NCBI RefSeq assembly: GCF_002724055.1
Contig: NZ_BDQY01000010.1
Location: forward strand, 1 to 64,000
Length of the DNA stretch: 64,000 bases
DNA from: Tepidibacter mesophilus
GTDB taxonomy: Bacteria; Bacillota; Clostridia; Peptostreptococcales; Peptostreptococcaceae
Direction: 5' to 3'
Shown here: in pieces, positions 26,519 through 35,726 of the stretch
Numbering within the stretch: the first letter of the stretch is position 1
How the letters are laid out: the number at the start of each line of letters is the position of its first letter
Program-made: the position numbers and the translations under genes
Notes under the pieces: generated by a model
Seen by the model: the letters and a program-made list of their open reading frames with translations, nothing else
Database searches by the model: none
Told to the model about the DNA's origin: nothing

Positions 26519-27629
26519 AGTATTCACCTCTATTTTCAATCAAATCCATCAATACCTTATTGTGGATATCAGTTATTTCTCTGAATTCATCTTTTTTTCT
26601 AGATATTAATTTTCTCTCATCATCTATATTCTCTATTAAATATTTTACATCATTCATTATATCATTAAAATTTATATTTAAAATAGATATCACATCATTT
26701 TTTTCAATAAAATTTAAAAAATTATTTATTTTTGGATCATAAGAAAGCCCTACAACAGGTACCTCCATTAAAACCGAAAATATAAGTGCGTGCAACCTCA
26801 TTCCTATTAAAAAATCCAAGTTTCCAACCAAAGATATATACTCATCTACATAAAGATATTTATCTAATACGAATACATTTTTTCTATATTTTTTATCTAT
26901 ACTCTTATAAATATCTTTTATTATACTAGAATCTGCATAAAAATGAAAAGGTATAAATAGAACTTGATAATCATATTCTTCAACTAAACTTTCACACACC
27001 TTAGAAATTTCTGCTACTATTTGCTTGTTATTCTTCCACGGCCTTATAGAAAATCCTACTATTTTCTTATCAAAGTCTATATTTATATCTCTTAATATTT
27101 GTTTCCCAATCTCAATATCTGGTTTTTTAATTCCAAATACAGTATCCATTGTAACTAATATATCCTTCTCTATTCCCATATCTAAAAGCTCTTGTTTAGA
27201 ATTTTCATCTCTTACATTTATAAAGTCAACTTTATTTAAAACCCTTTTTAAAATATTTCGATTGTACTTCTTATTAACAGGGCCTATCCCTTGAGAATAT
27301 ATCATAACCTTTTTATTTAAAATCTTTGCTATATGTATTATAGCTATATAATAAAGAATAGATCTCTTTGAAGTCACGTCTTGAAGAAGGGATCCTCCTC
27401 CACTAACTAATAAGTCACAGTCTTTGATTTCTTTTATTATACTAAAAAGATTCATTCTCTTTATAGACTTTACATTATGCTTTTTTGAAGTGAATTCAGG
27501 ATACTGAGATAAGACAACTATCTCAGTATCCTGACTAAAACCTTTTATTCCATCTATTATTCCTTTAAGTATAGCTTCATCTCCGATATTATTGAATCCA
27601 TAATATCCAGATATAACAACTTTAGGCAT
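26505..27629 (-). CDS. csaB: Polysaccharide pyruvyl transferase CsaB
   Basis: 374 aa with the N-terminal GYYGFNNIGDEAILKG motif and C-terminal GMRLHALIFSVL (about 280), both typical of the family. CsaB adds ketal-pyruvate to the secondary cell wall polysaccharide that SLH-domain surface proteins bind. The first bases overlap the end of the DUF5693 gene by 8 bp. A perfect 14-bp inverted repeat (27497-27533) lies inside the coding sequence. Confidence 0.92.
   Translation of the reverse strand: MPKVVISGYYGFNNIGDEAILKGIIDGIKGFSQDTEIVVLSQYPEFTSKKHNVKSIKRMNLFSIIKEIKDCDLLVSGGGSLLQDVTSKRSILYYIAIIHIAKILNKKVMIYSQGIGPVNKKYNRNILKRVLNKVDFINVRDENSKQELLDMGIEKDILVTMDTVFGIKKPDIEIGKQILRDINIDFDKKIVGFSIRPWKNNKQIVAEISKVCESLVEEYDYQVLFIPFHFYADSSIIKDIYKSIDKKYRKNVFVLDKYLYVDEYISLVGNLDFLIGMRLHALIFSVLMEVPVVGLSYDPKINNFLNFIEKNDVISILNINFNDIMNDVKYLIENIDDERKLISRKKDEFREITDIHNKVLMDLIENRGEYFGKN
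27497..27533. other. Strong inverted repeat inside csaB
   Basis: CAGGATACTGAGAT and its exact complement, 9-nt loop, encoding SQDTEIVVLSQYPE. No T-run follows, so it is not an intrinsic terminator. It could be a stable mRNA hairpin about 100 nt into the gene, or chance. Confidence 0.5.
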
Positions 27630-29682
27630 TTATTTTTCTCCCTTCAATCTTTCTCCATATAAAATCGATTAAAAGAGTAACTATACCTCCTATAATAATT
27701 CCAAATACTATCTCATAATTAGTTCTAATATAAGATAGATAAAGAGGTGCTCTTATATGAGAGAAAGTGTTGACTATATTTCCTTGACCAATTACAACTA
27801 GTAAAGATAATGGGAATATAGGCCACTTTTGTCCTTTAAACGCTAGATACATCATCAAAATAAATGCAGGATTAGCCATTAAGAATGACTTGTTTCTAGG
27901 TCTTGCAGTGAGTACTAACTCTAACATATTTCTAAACAATAATTCTATACTCGAAGGTTTTATATTAGTTTCATGTCCAGTCCTAGCTATAAATACAATA
28001 CCTATAACCAAGAACACACCTAAAACTATAGCATGTCCTATTTTTATATCTTCCTTAAAAAGTTTTATTATCTCTTTAAAACATATTCCATTTCTTTCTT
28101 TTTCTCGTTTATATCCAAATATAGATAAATAAAGCAATACAGTAAGCATTATAGGAGAAAGTTGGGATACTTTAACTCCTCTGAATATATCCATTTCAAG
28201 TAAGAACTTACTATCAAGTAAAAGAGATGTTTCAAATAATACCCCTATTAAAGATATCATACAAGCTATTATCAATGTTATTATTCCTTTTACTAGTATA
28301 TTAAATGCATTCATATTATTTTTAGTTTTTAAAGCAGCTCTAACAACATATAGTATAAAAGCCATACTTATAGAAGGCATTGCAATAGTTGCAAGTAGTG
28401 CAAACATCTTGTCTAGTAAATCAGCTTTAACACCTAACCAATATAAAGCTGCAGTCCCTGCTGATGATAATCCAAATAATATATTCATATACTTAGGATT
28501 TATATTTACTAGATTGTCTATTAATATTAAAAATGCAGCTATTATACCTATAGCTATAGGTATATGCATCAATCTATTTGGATGAACTTCTCTCATAGAA
28601 TTAACCTTGCCAATTTTCATATTATGACCCTTTTGTATTCTATTATCAAATTCTTCAAATCTTTGCTTATATATGCTCATATCCGTTACATATTTTCCTT
28701 GTTTATCTATAAACGGTTTAAAGTATATAATTCTTACATTTCTCTCTGTTACAGCTCTATACATAGAATTTATTATCTCTTGTCCTTGATGATGATAAGG
28801 TATCTCATAATCATATCGTTCCTGAAGCCAATCCCATACATTAAAAACTCTTGTAGCATAATATCCACTGTCCTCAACTAATTTATTAAGACCTTTTTGA
28901 TCTATATTTTCTCTTTGAACATTGGTTTCAATCATACCTACTACCATATTTCTACTTTTAAGCTCTTTTTGTAGGTAGTCAGTATCAGAATCAAAACCTA
29001 AAACTTCTCCACCAGCAAATATTATAGAACTTGGATTAATACCCTGCTCATCTAAAAATTCAAAATAATACTTTATACTTTTTTCATCCTCATACTCAGA
29101 TAAATATATAGGTCTTGGAAGAACCTCAAGTCCACTAGACTTTATTATATCTATATCCTCTTGTAGGAAACCAATTCCTAAAAACTCAAGCTTAGATCCT
29201 TCTAAAACCTTGCTCATTCCTACATAATCTCCATTAACATCATAAAGCTTAGTTTCATCATATATATAGTCTTTACTTTCACCTTTAACTCTTATAGTAT
29301 TAGAGTCTATAGCCTCTACTCTATCTTGTCCTATTTTTCTTTTAAACCCTTCTAGTATAAAACTGTATATACCCTCATCTGCACTTACTATTAAGTCATA
29401 TCCATCTATACTAGTTTTTATTTTATATTCTTTTCTATTCTTTAATGTGTTTATAGTAGCTTCATTTATAGCAACCGAGCTTACTTTCATATCCTTAAAT
29501 TCATTTAAGAAATATTTTAAATCCTCATCACTTCCTTCTTTCATTTTGAGTAATTGATCATAATCAAGAACAATCTCAACATTTTTATATTCACTTTCAA
29601 TACCATTTCTTTCAAATACTAATACACTAGAAAATAATATACCTATGATTAGAAATATACTAAACAGTCTATTTACCTTCAA
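27622..29682 (-). CDS. DUF5693 family membrane protein
   Basis: 686 aa: one N-terminal membrane segment (about 5-22), a large extracellular region (about 25-365) and about eight membrane segments in the C-terminal half (about 370-680). DUF5693 proteins lie next to csaB in many clostridia; a role in making or exporting the pyruvylated wall polymer is inferred from that linkage. The start is TTG 29682, preceded by GAAGGAGGG; the upstream in-frame ATG at 29706 lacks an RBS. Confidence 0.85.
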   Translation of the reverse strand: MKVNRLFSIFLIIGILFSSVLVFERNGIESEYKNVEIVLDYDQLLKMKEGSDEDLKYFLNEFKDMKVSSVAINEATINTLKNRKEYKIKTSIDGYDLIVSADEGIYSFILEGFKRKIGQDRVEAIDSNTIRVKGESKDYIYDETKLYDVNGDYVGMSKVLEGSKLEFLGIGFLQEDIDIIKSSGLEVLPRPIYLSEYEDEKSIKYYFEFLDEQGINPSSIIFAGGEVLGFDSDTDYLQKELKSRNMVVGMIETNVQRENIDQKGLNKLVEDSGYYATRVFNVWDWLQERYDYEIPYHHQGQEIINSMYRAVTERNVRIIYFKPFIDKQGKYVTDMSIYKQRFEEFDNRIQKGHNMKIGKVNSMREVHPNRLMHIPIAIGIIAAFLILIDNLVNINPKYMNILFGLSSAGTAALYWLGVKADLLDKMFALLATIAMPSISMAFILYVVRAALKTKNNMNAFNILVKGIITLIIACMISLIGVLFETSLLLDSKFLLEMDIFRGVKVSQLSPIMLTVLLYLSIFGYKREKERNGICFKEIIKLFKEDIKIGHAIVLGVFLVIGIVFIARTGHETNIKPSSIELLFRNMLELVLTARPRNKSFLMANPAFILMMYLAFKGQKWPIFPLSLLVVIGQGNIVNTFSHIRAPLYLSYIRTNYEIVFGIIIGGIVTLLIDFIWRKIEGRKINA

Positions 29683-29710
29683 ATTTATCCCTCCTTCATT
29701 TTTCACAAGA

Positions 29711-29734
29711 AAATAAGGGGTACTAATCCCCCTT
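29711..29734 (-). terminator. Short terminator before the DUF5693 gene
   Basis: AAGGGG pairs with CCCCTT around an 8-nt loop, then TATTTTCTT on the minus strand. It follows the small exported-protein gene, separating or attenuating it from the DUF5693-csaB-tagA operon. Confidence 0.6.
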
Positions 29735-29738
29735 TAGA

Positions 29739-30239
29739 TTATTTCACCTCATATTCTCCTTTTACCATGAATATGCAGTTTGTTTTTGCTTTAATACCTC
29801 TTCCATCTGATCTTGGCACCATTAAAAGATGATTTGCCGGAGCATCATATCCTTTTCTTAAATCTATACCTTGAGTTAAATCAGCTATTCCTCCAAATTC
29901 TGAATCTATTATAGATCCTTTACCTCCTCTTAATATAATCTCACTTCCTGATTGTAATATTATACTTTGTCCCGATTTAACCTCTACTATCTCTAACTCA
30001 TTAGTGGAATTAATGGGTGTTACATTTCCTTGATTACCTGTATTTATTTTTCCAATAACCTGATTCACATTTTTTGCAAGCTCATCTATTTTCATATCAA
30101 CATAAGATTTGGTTACAACCGGATCCATATTAGATCCTGCTTCATAACCAGAGGCCTTAACTATATATGTAGATGTTACAATAACAGAACATGATAAAAC
30201 AGCTATTACAATTTTATTTTTAATCAAATCCTTAAGCAT
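29739..30239 (-). CDS. Exported protein of unknown function near csaB
   Basis: 166 aa with a signal peptide (about 8-30, cleaved near VKASG) and a soluble domain containing EVKSGQSIILQSGSEIILRG (about 85-104), a beta-rich pattern. I cannot name the family, although similar small exported proteins occur beside csaB loci. Its position suggests an envelope role. No Cys or catalytic motif. Confidence 0.6.
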   Translation of the reverse strand: MLKDLIKNKIVIAVLSCSVIVTSTYIVKASGYEAGSNMDPVVTKSYVDMKIDELAKNVNQVIGKINTGNQGNVTPINSTNELEIVEVKSGQSIILQSGSEIILRGGKGSIIDSEFGGIADLTQGIDLRKGYDAPANHLLMVPRSDGRGIKAKTNCIFMVKGEYEVK

Positions 30240-30306
30240 AAATTTAGTCCCCCAATCGAATTATCATCTAATATCCATTATTACAAAATTAACAAAATAA
30301 ATCAAT

Positions 30307-30382
30307 AAAAATTCGCTTCATGCTATAGCATGGCTCATGTCGCCAACGAGTCCTAACGGGCTCCGTTGCTCAAAATAGTTGC
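30307..30382 (+). repeat. Family 2 repeat
   Basis: AAAATTCGCTTCATGCTA..., hairpin 1 ATGCTATAGCAT, then hairpin 2 CAACGAGTCC/GGGCTCCGTTG, ending CAAAATAGTTGC. Lies between mazF and the exported-protein gene. The following 50 bp share the weaker family 2 tail (TTATTCATAGATTTAAAA). Confidence 0.8.
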
Positions 30383-30442
30383 TAGTTAAGCCTTTTTACC
30401 AATTTTATTCATAGATTTAAAATATTATATTTTCATTATAAA

Positions 30443-30468
30443 TAAAAAAAAAGAGCCGTTATCAGCTC
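30443..30468 (-). terminator. Terminator of the alr-mazEF region
   Basis: Minus strand GAGCTGATAACGGCTC followed by nine T; directly after the mazF stop at 30470. Confidence 0.65.
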
Positions 30469-30469
30469 A

Positions 30470-30829
30470 CTAAATATCGAATAATCCCAAACTTATTTGA
30501 AGACCCTCATCTACTTTTTTCATCATATCATCATCGAAATTGCCTATTTTTTCTCTTAATCTCTTTTTATCTATGGTCCTTACCTGCTCAAGCAATACCA
30601 CTGAGTCTCTATTTAGTCCATAATCATTTGAATTTATTTCAATGTGAGTCGGTAGTTTTGCTTTATTAATTTGAGATGTTATAGCTGCAATTATAACTGT
30701 TGGGCTGTATTTGTTGCCTATATCGTTTTGAATAATCAATACGGGTCTTACTCCCCCTTGTTCAGACCCTATTACAGGACTTAAGTCCGCGTAAAAGATG
30801 TCGCCTCGTTTAATCTCTAAATTATTCAC
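30470..30829 (-). CDS. mazF: MazF/PemK-type endoribonuclease toxin
   Basis: 119 aa with the family motifs [19 protein letters not shown] (about 7-25), RPVLIIQND and [10 protein letters not shown] (about 45-54). It cleaves single-stranded mRNA at a short motif and is held inactive by its antitoxin. It overlaps the antitoxin gene by 8 bp. The chromosomal location behind alr matches that of Bacillus ndoA/mazF and the C. difficile homologue, so it is probably a core stress ribonuclease rather than a recently acquired module. Confidence 0.94.
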   Translation of the reverse strand: MNNLEIKRGDIFYADLSPVIGSEQGGVRPVLIIQNDIGNKYSPTVIIAAITSQINKAKLPTHIEINSNDYGLNRDSVVLLEQVRTIDKKRLREKIGNFDDDMMKKVDEGLQISLGLFDI

Positions 30830-31106
30830 CTTCTGCGATCTTCCCTTCGTACCCCTTTAAAGAAGACATATCCATGCTAAGACCCATTTCTGCTAAAGCT
30901 AAGTTTATAACACCCATTTCTCTATAACCTTTTATCATAGACTCTCTGGTTTGAACTTTTCTTTTTTCTCTTAAATAAAGGTTCATAGCTTCTTTTATAA
31001 ACTCTGATCTGTTTTTATTTTCTACTTTTATTATTTTATCTACTTCTGAAAGTAAGCTATTAGGTAAACTTACAACGATTTTCTTTTTACCCATACAACT
31101 AGACAC
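30822..31106 (-). CDS. mazE: MazE-like antitoxin (ribbon-helix-helix)
   Basis: 94 aa with an N-terminal RHH DNA-binding domain ([20 protein letters not shown], about 6-25) and a C-terminal tail that binds MazF. The start is GTG 31106, with GGGAGGCGAT upstream; the frame runs nine codons further without RBS. Translationally coupled to mazF. It lies 29 bp after alr. Confidence 0.88.
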   Translation of the reverse strand: MSSCMGKKKIVVSLPNSLLSEVDKIIKVENKNRSEFIKEAMNLYLREKRKVQTRESMIKGYREMGVINLALAEMGLSMDMSSLKGYEGKIAEGE

Positions 31107-31135
31107 AAAATCGCCTCCCAAAGTTAAATACACCT

Positions 31136-32296
31136 CTATTTTATCAGATAATCTAGTATGTGTAAAACTCTATTTCCTTCCAAATACACCCTCGGTATCC
31201 TTCTTGAAATCATGCATAAGACCTCATAATTTATTGTATTTAAAGAATTAGCTAGCCTCTCTATCTTAATATCTGCATCTTCACCGAATATCTTTACTTC
31301 ATCACCTATGCTTACATCTAATCCTTCTATTTGAAGCATACATTGATCCATGCATATTCTTCCAACTACAGGTACTATCTTATCTTTTATCTTCATGTTT
31401 GCATTTTCATTTAACATTCTTGTGAAACCATCTGCATACCCAATGGGAATGGTAGCTATTTGTGCTAGCCCATCTGTCTTATACTTTTGGCCATAGCTTA
31501 TTCCTGTATTAGGTCCTACAGTTTTAATATTCGATACAGTTGTCTTTAATGTCATAACAGGCTTTAGATTTATCCTATCCTTCATAATATCATCAGAAGG
31601 ATAATGTCCATAAAGGATTATCCCACTTCTTACCATATCAAGATGATACTCAGGGCAATCCATTATACCCGCACTATTACATATATGCTTTATTGGGATT
31701 TTTATACCTCTATCTTCTAATTTATCTGTAATATATTTAAATTTATCAAATTGCATATTTGTAAAAGTCTTATCCTTTTCATCTGCCATAGCAAAATGAC
31801 TATATATACCTACAATATCTAAATTAGAATACCTACATATATTCTCAATAGAGTCTATAGATTGATTATTTATTTGAAATCCCAGTCTCGACATTCCAGT
31901 ATCTAACTTTATATGTACTCTAGCTTTTTTATTCTTTTGTTCACTAACTTTGTTTAAACTTTGGGCTAATTCATTTGAATATATAGTTATATCTATGTTG
32001 TTTTGTATTGCCAGATCAAAGCAATTTTCTTGTATAAAACCAAGACATAATATGGGTAATGTTATATCATTATTTCTAAGTTCTATTCCCTCCTCAAGTG
32101 TAGCAACAGCTAGATAATCCACGCCTTCATCAACAAGCGTCTTTGCAATTTGTACAGATCCATGTCCATAAGCATTAGCTTTAACAACTCCGCATATTTG
32201 GGTGTCTTCTTTGAGTAATTTTTTTATGTTTTTATAATTTTGCTTTAAGTTATCTATATTTATTTCTGCCCAAGTAGCTCTTGTTTTATAACTCAA
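31136..32296 (-). CDS. alr: Alanine racemase
   Basis: 386 aa PLP enzyme that makes D-alanine for peptidoglycan. The PLP lysine lies in VVKANAYGHG (about 36-45) and the second base Tyr in ISYGQKYKT (about 265). The start is TTG 32296 (SYKTRATWAEINIDNL), preceded by GGAGGGGG; upstream in-frame codons overlap the end of gerS. The position right after gerS matches the gerS-alr2 pair of C. difficile. Confidence 0.95.
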   Translation of the reverse strand: MSYKTRATWAEINIDNLKQNYKNIKKLLKEDTQICGVVKANAYGHGSVQIAKTLVDEGVDYLAVATLEEGIELRNNDITLPILCLGFIQENCFDLAIQNNIDITIYSNELAQSLNKVSEQKNKKARVHIKLDTGMSRLGFQINNQSIDSIENICRYSNLDIVGIYSHFAMADEKDKTFTNMQFDKFKYITDKLEDRGIKIPIKHICNSAGIMDCPEYHLDMVRSGIILYGHYPSDDIMKDRINLKPVMTLKTTVSNIKTVGPNTGISYGQKYKTDGLAQIATIPIGYADGFTRMLNENANMKIKDKIVPVVGRICMDQCMLQIEGLDVSIGDEVKIFGEDADIKIERLANSLNTINYEVLCMISRRIPRVYLEGNRVLHILDYLIK

Positions 32297-32315
32297 TATT
32301 TCTTCCCCCTCCAAT

Positions 32316-32900
32316 TTAATCCCCGTTGTACTTAAACTCCTTATAATTAACAACAAATCTTTTCTTTAAGTTAACATCCATTATCTCTAACTTATTAGGC
32401 TTTAATGTTTTTTTATCAACGTAAATTTTTTGCTTATTAAAATAAAAAGAAGAACCAGGTATATTAGTTTCTAGAATTAAGAAATATTTATCGTAACTTA
32501 TCTTTAAATCTTCATTTTCAAAAATATTTTTTAGAAAATCTCCTACAAATAAATATCTATTTTCTATGCCTCTATTAGTTAATTTTAATTCATCGTTGTA
32601 TTTTGGATTTTTAATTATAATCTTATCATCATCATAAATAGTTATTTTTCCTTTTATATTGCTAGGATTTAAGGTTTGGAGCTTGTAATAATTTGGGCTT
32701 TTAAAATAGTGAATCGCTTCATAATCTTTTATAGATTTATTGCCACATACGCTTATATTTGCTATACATGAATACGAATCTAATTTATTTATCTTCTTTT
32801 GAAATTTATAATACACTTCTTCATCTGTGGATTCTTTACATCCTGTAAAACTAGTACTCGCTAGTATAATTACAAGGATAAGCAAAATCCACTTTTTCAC
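32316..32900 (-). CDS. gerS: GerS-like lipoprotein (LolA-type fold)
   Basis: 194 aa lipoprotein: signal peptide with lipobox TSFTGC (Cys about 20), then a domain rich in beta strands that fits the LolA/DUF family of GerS. In C. difficile GerS is needed for spore germination and cortex hydrolysis and is encoded directly before alr2; the same order here supports the name, since sequence alone would not. The start is GTG 32900 after AGGGGGGA. Confidence 0.75.
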   Translation of the reverse strand: MKKWILLILVIILASTSFTGCKESTDEEVYYKFQKKINKLDSYSCIANISVCGNKSIKDYEAIHYFKSPNYYKLQTLNPSNIKGKITIYDDDKIIIKNPKYNDELKLTNRGIENRYLFVGDFLKNIFENEDLKISYDKYFLILETNIPGSSFYFNKQKIYVDKKTLKPNKLEIMDVNLKKRFVVNYKEFKYNGD

Positions 32901-32917
32901 AAAATCCCCCCTTATAT

Positions 32918-33367
32918 TTAATTGTACATCGCTTTTATAATGTCATATCTACATATAATCCCCTTAATGTAGTTGTTCTCATCAACAACAGGTACCCTAT
33001 TTATAGACTTATTTATCATTTGATTCGCAACATAATCAACACTATCATCTTCATTAACAGTCATAACATCCTTTGACATTATATCAGAAGCCTTATATGC
33101 TGCTATCTTTCTAATATCATTTTCTACCTCCTTAAAGCTATCAAAGAAAATATATCCTTGAAGTATGTTTATAAAAGATGGTACATTTACATTTTTCTCT
33201 TTTTGTATAATATCTGTTTCTGATATTATACCTACTATCTTATTTTCCTCATCTACTACAGGAACACCACCTATTCTATTCTTTAAAAATATCTCAGCTA
33301 TCTCCTTTATGGTAGCATCTTTATTTACAACCACTACATTACTAGTCATTATATCTTTTGCCGTCAT
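32918..33367 (-). CDS. CBS-domain pair protein
   Basis: 149 aa made of two CBS motifs (about 5-60 and 90-148; each with a DIMTSNVVVVNKDAT-like or DIMSKDVMTVNEDDS start). CBS pairs bind adenine nucleotides and usually regulate; no effector domain is fused. Two bases after acpS and likely co-transcribed with it. Ligand unknown. Confidence 0.9.
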   Translation of the reverse strand: MTAKDIMTSNVVVVNKDATIKEIAEIFLKNRIGGVPVVDEENKIVGIISETDIIQKEKNVNVPSFINILQGYIFFDSFKEVENDIRKIAAYKASDIMSKDVMTVNEDDSVDYVANQMINKSINRVPVVDENNYIKGIICRYDIIKAMYN

Positions 33368-33369
33368 AA

Positions 33370-33756
33370 TTAAACCTCCCTTCTAGTTGTTATAATAGCA
33401 TTCGCAACTGCATATTCTCTTGAGTGAGATATAGACAATGAAATTTCTTTCATTTCTAACTTTTCTGATAATTCATATAATTTATTATATAATTTTACTA
33501 CTGGTTTTCCAAGAGAATTCCTTAATATTTCTATATCTTTTAAATTATATCCTCTGATTCCAGTTCCAAATGCTTTGCTTATAGCCTCTTTCGCAGCAAA
33601 ATTTCCAGCTATAGTTTGAGCTTTGTAATCTTTTTGTTTAAAATACTCTATTTCTTTCTCTGTATAAATTCTTTCTAAAAACTTATTATTTTTATTTATT
33701 GCTTTTTTTATTCTCTCTATTTCTATTATATCTATTCCAGTACCTAAAATATTCAT
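33370..33756 (-). CDS. acpS: Holo-[acyl-carrier-protein] synthase
   Basis: 128 aa; transfers 4'-phosphopantetheine from CoA to ACP. GTGIDIIEIERIKK (about 4-17) with the Mg-binding Asp and FAAKEAISKAFGTG (about 51-64) are the AcpS signatures. The ATG at 33756 is 6 bp after TAGGAG; an earlier ATG at 33762 abuts the RBS. Confidence 0.95.
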   Translation of the reverse strand: MNILGTGIDIIEIERIKKAINKNNKFLERIYTEKEIEYFKQKDYKAQTIAGNFAAKEAISKAFGTGIRGYNLKDIEILRNSLGKPVVKLYNKLYELSEKLEMKEISLSISHSREYAVANAIITTRREV

Positions 33757-33814
33757 AAGCATCTCCTAAAATTTTATAGTATTTAACATTTATATATTTT
33801 AATCCTTTTACGGT

Positions 33815-33846
33815 AAAAAAACCACCAAATTATATTTAGTGGTTTT
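33815..33846 (-). terminator. Terminator of the coiled-coil protein gene
   Basis: AAAACCACCAAAT with ATTTAGTGGTTTT, T-run on the minus strand; lies after the family 2 copy that follows this gene. Confidence 0.7.
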
Positions 33847-33910
33847 CGAATTATTTACACATTGAAAATTATATAATTTTGAATCTATATAAAATTGCTT
33901 AAAAACCTAC

Positions 33911-33972
33911 ACTTTTAAGCAACAAAGCCCGTAGGACTCGTTGGCGCCATGAACCATGCGTTAGCATGAAAC
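33911..33972 (-). repeat. Family 2 repeat (reverse)
   Basis: On the minus strand: CATGCTAACGCATGGTTCAT, then CAACGAGTCC/GGGCTTTGTTG, then GCTTAAAAGT. It starts 5 bp beyond the coiled-coil gene's stop. The family 2 tail follows towards 33860. Confidence 0.75.
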
Positions 33973-33976
33973 GCAT

Positions 33977-34591
33977 TTATTTCAAAAATTTATCGTCTAA
34001 TTTTTCCATATCTTTGTGTCCTAGTATAGAATGTATAAAATGATAAGTTGTATTAACTTTTTCTTCTACATCTTCCTTTTGTACTCTAAGTTCATCTAAT
34101 TCTTTTCTAAGCTTACTTATCTTAGTATTTACGTCTGAAAGATTTGACTGCCCTTTATTTATTCTTTCGTACGAATATTTTACAGTTTCCCTCAAAAGAT
34201 CTAAATTTTTTTCTTTTATTAACATAGGCATATCTTCTAGTTTTTCAAATATCATATCTATATTATTATTTATATCTTCCATTTCCTGTTTTAATGTATC
34301 TAACTCCTTCTCTGCTTTTATATTCTGATTTTCATTTAGCTCATTTGATATATATATTATCTTAGCCATCAACTTAGGCTTTTTTCCCTGAATATCTTTA
34401 AGCTGTTTTTCCATAATTTTTTTTTCTTTTATCAACTCATTTAACTCTTTAATCTGTTTTGATATTGAATCATTTGATTCTCTCTTGATAAGCTGTTTAA
34501 ATGGTTCATATTCAACTAATATAGGTACTTTATTTTTTTTTACTATTTGCTCAATTAAATCTAAATCTAGTTTATCATTCCCAAATATCAT
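33977..34591 (-). CDS. Coiled-coil protein of unknown function
   Basis: 204 aa, with heptad-like Lys/Glu/Leu repeats over about 50-190 and no membrane segment or signal. The N-terminal 30 residues (DLDLIEQIVKKNKVPILVEY) are less charged. No family recognised. Start at ATG 34591 after AAGGGAAGG. Divergent from the next lipoprotein gene. Could be a cytoplasmic structural or sporulation protein; nothing in the sequence decides. Confidence 0.6.
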   Translation of the reverse strand: MIFGNDKLDLDLIEQIVKKNKVPILVEYEPFKQLIKRESNDSISKQIKELNELIKEKKIMEKQLKDIQGKKPKLMAKIIYISNELNENQNIKAEKELDTLKQEMEDINNNIDMIFEKLEDMPMLIKEKNLDLLRETVKYSYERINKGQSNLSDVNTKISKLRKELDELRVQKEDVEEKVNTTYHFIHSILGHKDMEKLDDKFLK

Positions 34592-34779
34592 ATTTTTCAA
34601 CCTTCCCTTATCTAAATGCTTATAATATATTATATCGTCAAAACAAATTTATATTTTATTAACTATTATAATAAATCTTATTTCCATATATAAAATTTAC
34701 TAAATAAAATATATCAAGTCAATAAATCTATTGAATTATTTTTTAGTGTTTGGAAAAAATAATTTCACGAGGTGATTTT

Positions 34780-35718
34780 ATGAGAAAAACTATAAGTATA
34801 CTACTATTTTTTGTACTTATTTTAACTGGATGCTCAAAACCCGAAGAAAAAAAATCAGAAAGTACTCTTCCTAAAGAGCCCAAAACTTTACAAACATTGC
34901 AAGACAATGTACTAACTATAATGGCTAAAATAGATTTAATGCCAAGTATTAATACTGCTATTGAAAATAGAAACAAACTAATGGAAATATCTTTTCAAAA
35001 AGAAAAAGAACTAGCTTCTCTAAGTGAAGATAGATTGCCCGAAAAAGACAGGGAAAAAACGCCTGAAGATATGGAAAAAGATACAGTTAAAATATCCAAC
35101 TATATAATAAATACAAATATATACCCATCTTTATTAGTTGAAGATATAGAAAGTATAAACAAGCTAGAAAAAGATAAATTAAAATCCAAATTAGAAGAAT
35201 ATTGGCTTGATATAGACAAAGACTTAGTGGATATCCATAAAGACTGGAATACCGTTCAATCAAGTATGAGCGAAGTATCCGCTGACCCTGAGCAAATTAA
35301 AAATTTTGAAACAAATTTAAACTCATTAACAGATTCAGTTGCAAAATACAACATATTTGATTCACTTATATATGCTAATAACATGACTAAATATTTATCT
35401 TCTTTTAAACAATACTTTAAAACAAATACTAATAATGATATTGATATTGCAAAATATTCTGTAAGAAAAATAGTATTATTATGTGATATGGAAAATTATG
35501 AAGAAGCATTAACAACAGTAAATAATATTTCAGAACTTGTAAATTCGAATGCTCAAACTTATTCTAAAGAAAAGGAAAAATTTGCAAAACTTAAATACTC
35601 AATGCAATCTCTTCAAAAATCAATAGAAAACAAAAACCTAAAATTAGTACAAATAAATGCGCCTATAGTTATATCTAATTTAAATGAATTTATACAAAAA
35701 GGGACTAGTGAAGACTAG
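34780..35718 (+). CDS. Lipoprotein of unknown function
   Basis: 312 aa. The signal peptide ends in a lipobox (LILTGC, Cys about 18), followed by a mostly helical, charged domain; no known motif. The start at ATG 34780 follows GAGGTGAT. It is convergent with the atp operon and shares a terminator with it. The second half (about 215-310) looks like antiparallel helices of the TPR or four-helix kind, a guess only. Confidence 0.65.
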   Translation: MRKTISILLFFVLILTGCSKPEEKKSESTLPKEPKTLQTLQDNVLTIMAKIDLMPSINTAIENRNKLMEISFQKEKELASLSEDRLPEKDREKTPEDMEKDTVKISNYIINTNIYPSLLVEDIESINKLEKDKLKSKLEEYWLDIDKDLVDIHKDWNTVQSSMSEVSADPEQIKNFETNLNSLTDSVAKYNIFDSLIYANNMTKYLSSFKQYFKTNTNNDIDIAKYSVRKIVLLCDMENYEEALTTVNNISELVNSNAQTYSKEKEKFAKLKYSMQSLQKSIENKNLKLVQINAPIVISNLNEFIQKGTSED

Positions 35719-35726
35719 TCCCTTTT
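35697..35726. terminator. Bidirectional terminator between lipoprotein gene and atp operon
   Basis: A perfect 13-bp stem AAAAGGGACTAGT/ACTAGTCCCTTTT with GAAG loop. It includes the lipoprotein stop codon and ends beside the atpC stop. Confidence 0.9.

Noticed and set aside
30307-30382. tRNA-like or T-box element
   Set aside because: Two small hairpins are present but there is no acceptor stem, TTCRA loop, CCA or T-box sequence; the same unit occurs many times in the window.
30470-31106. Mobile toxin-antitoxin island
   Set aside because: MazEF behind alr is the ancestral Firmicute location, base composition matches neighbours, and no mobility gene is near.
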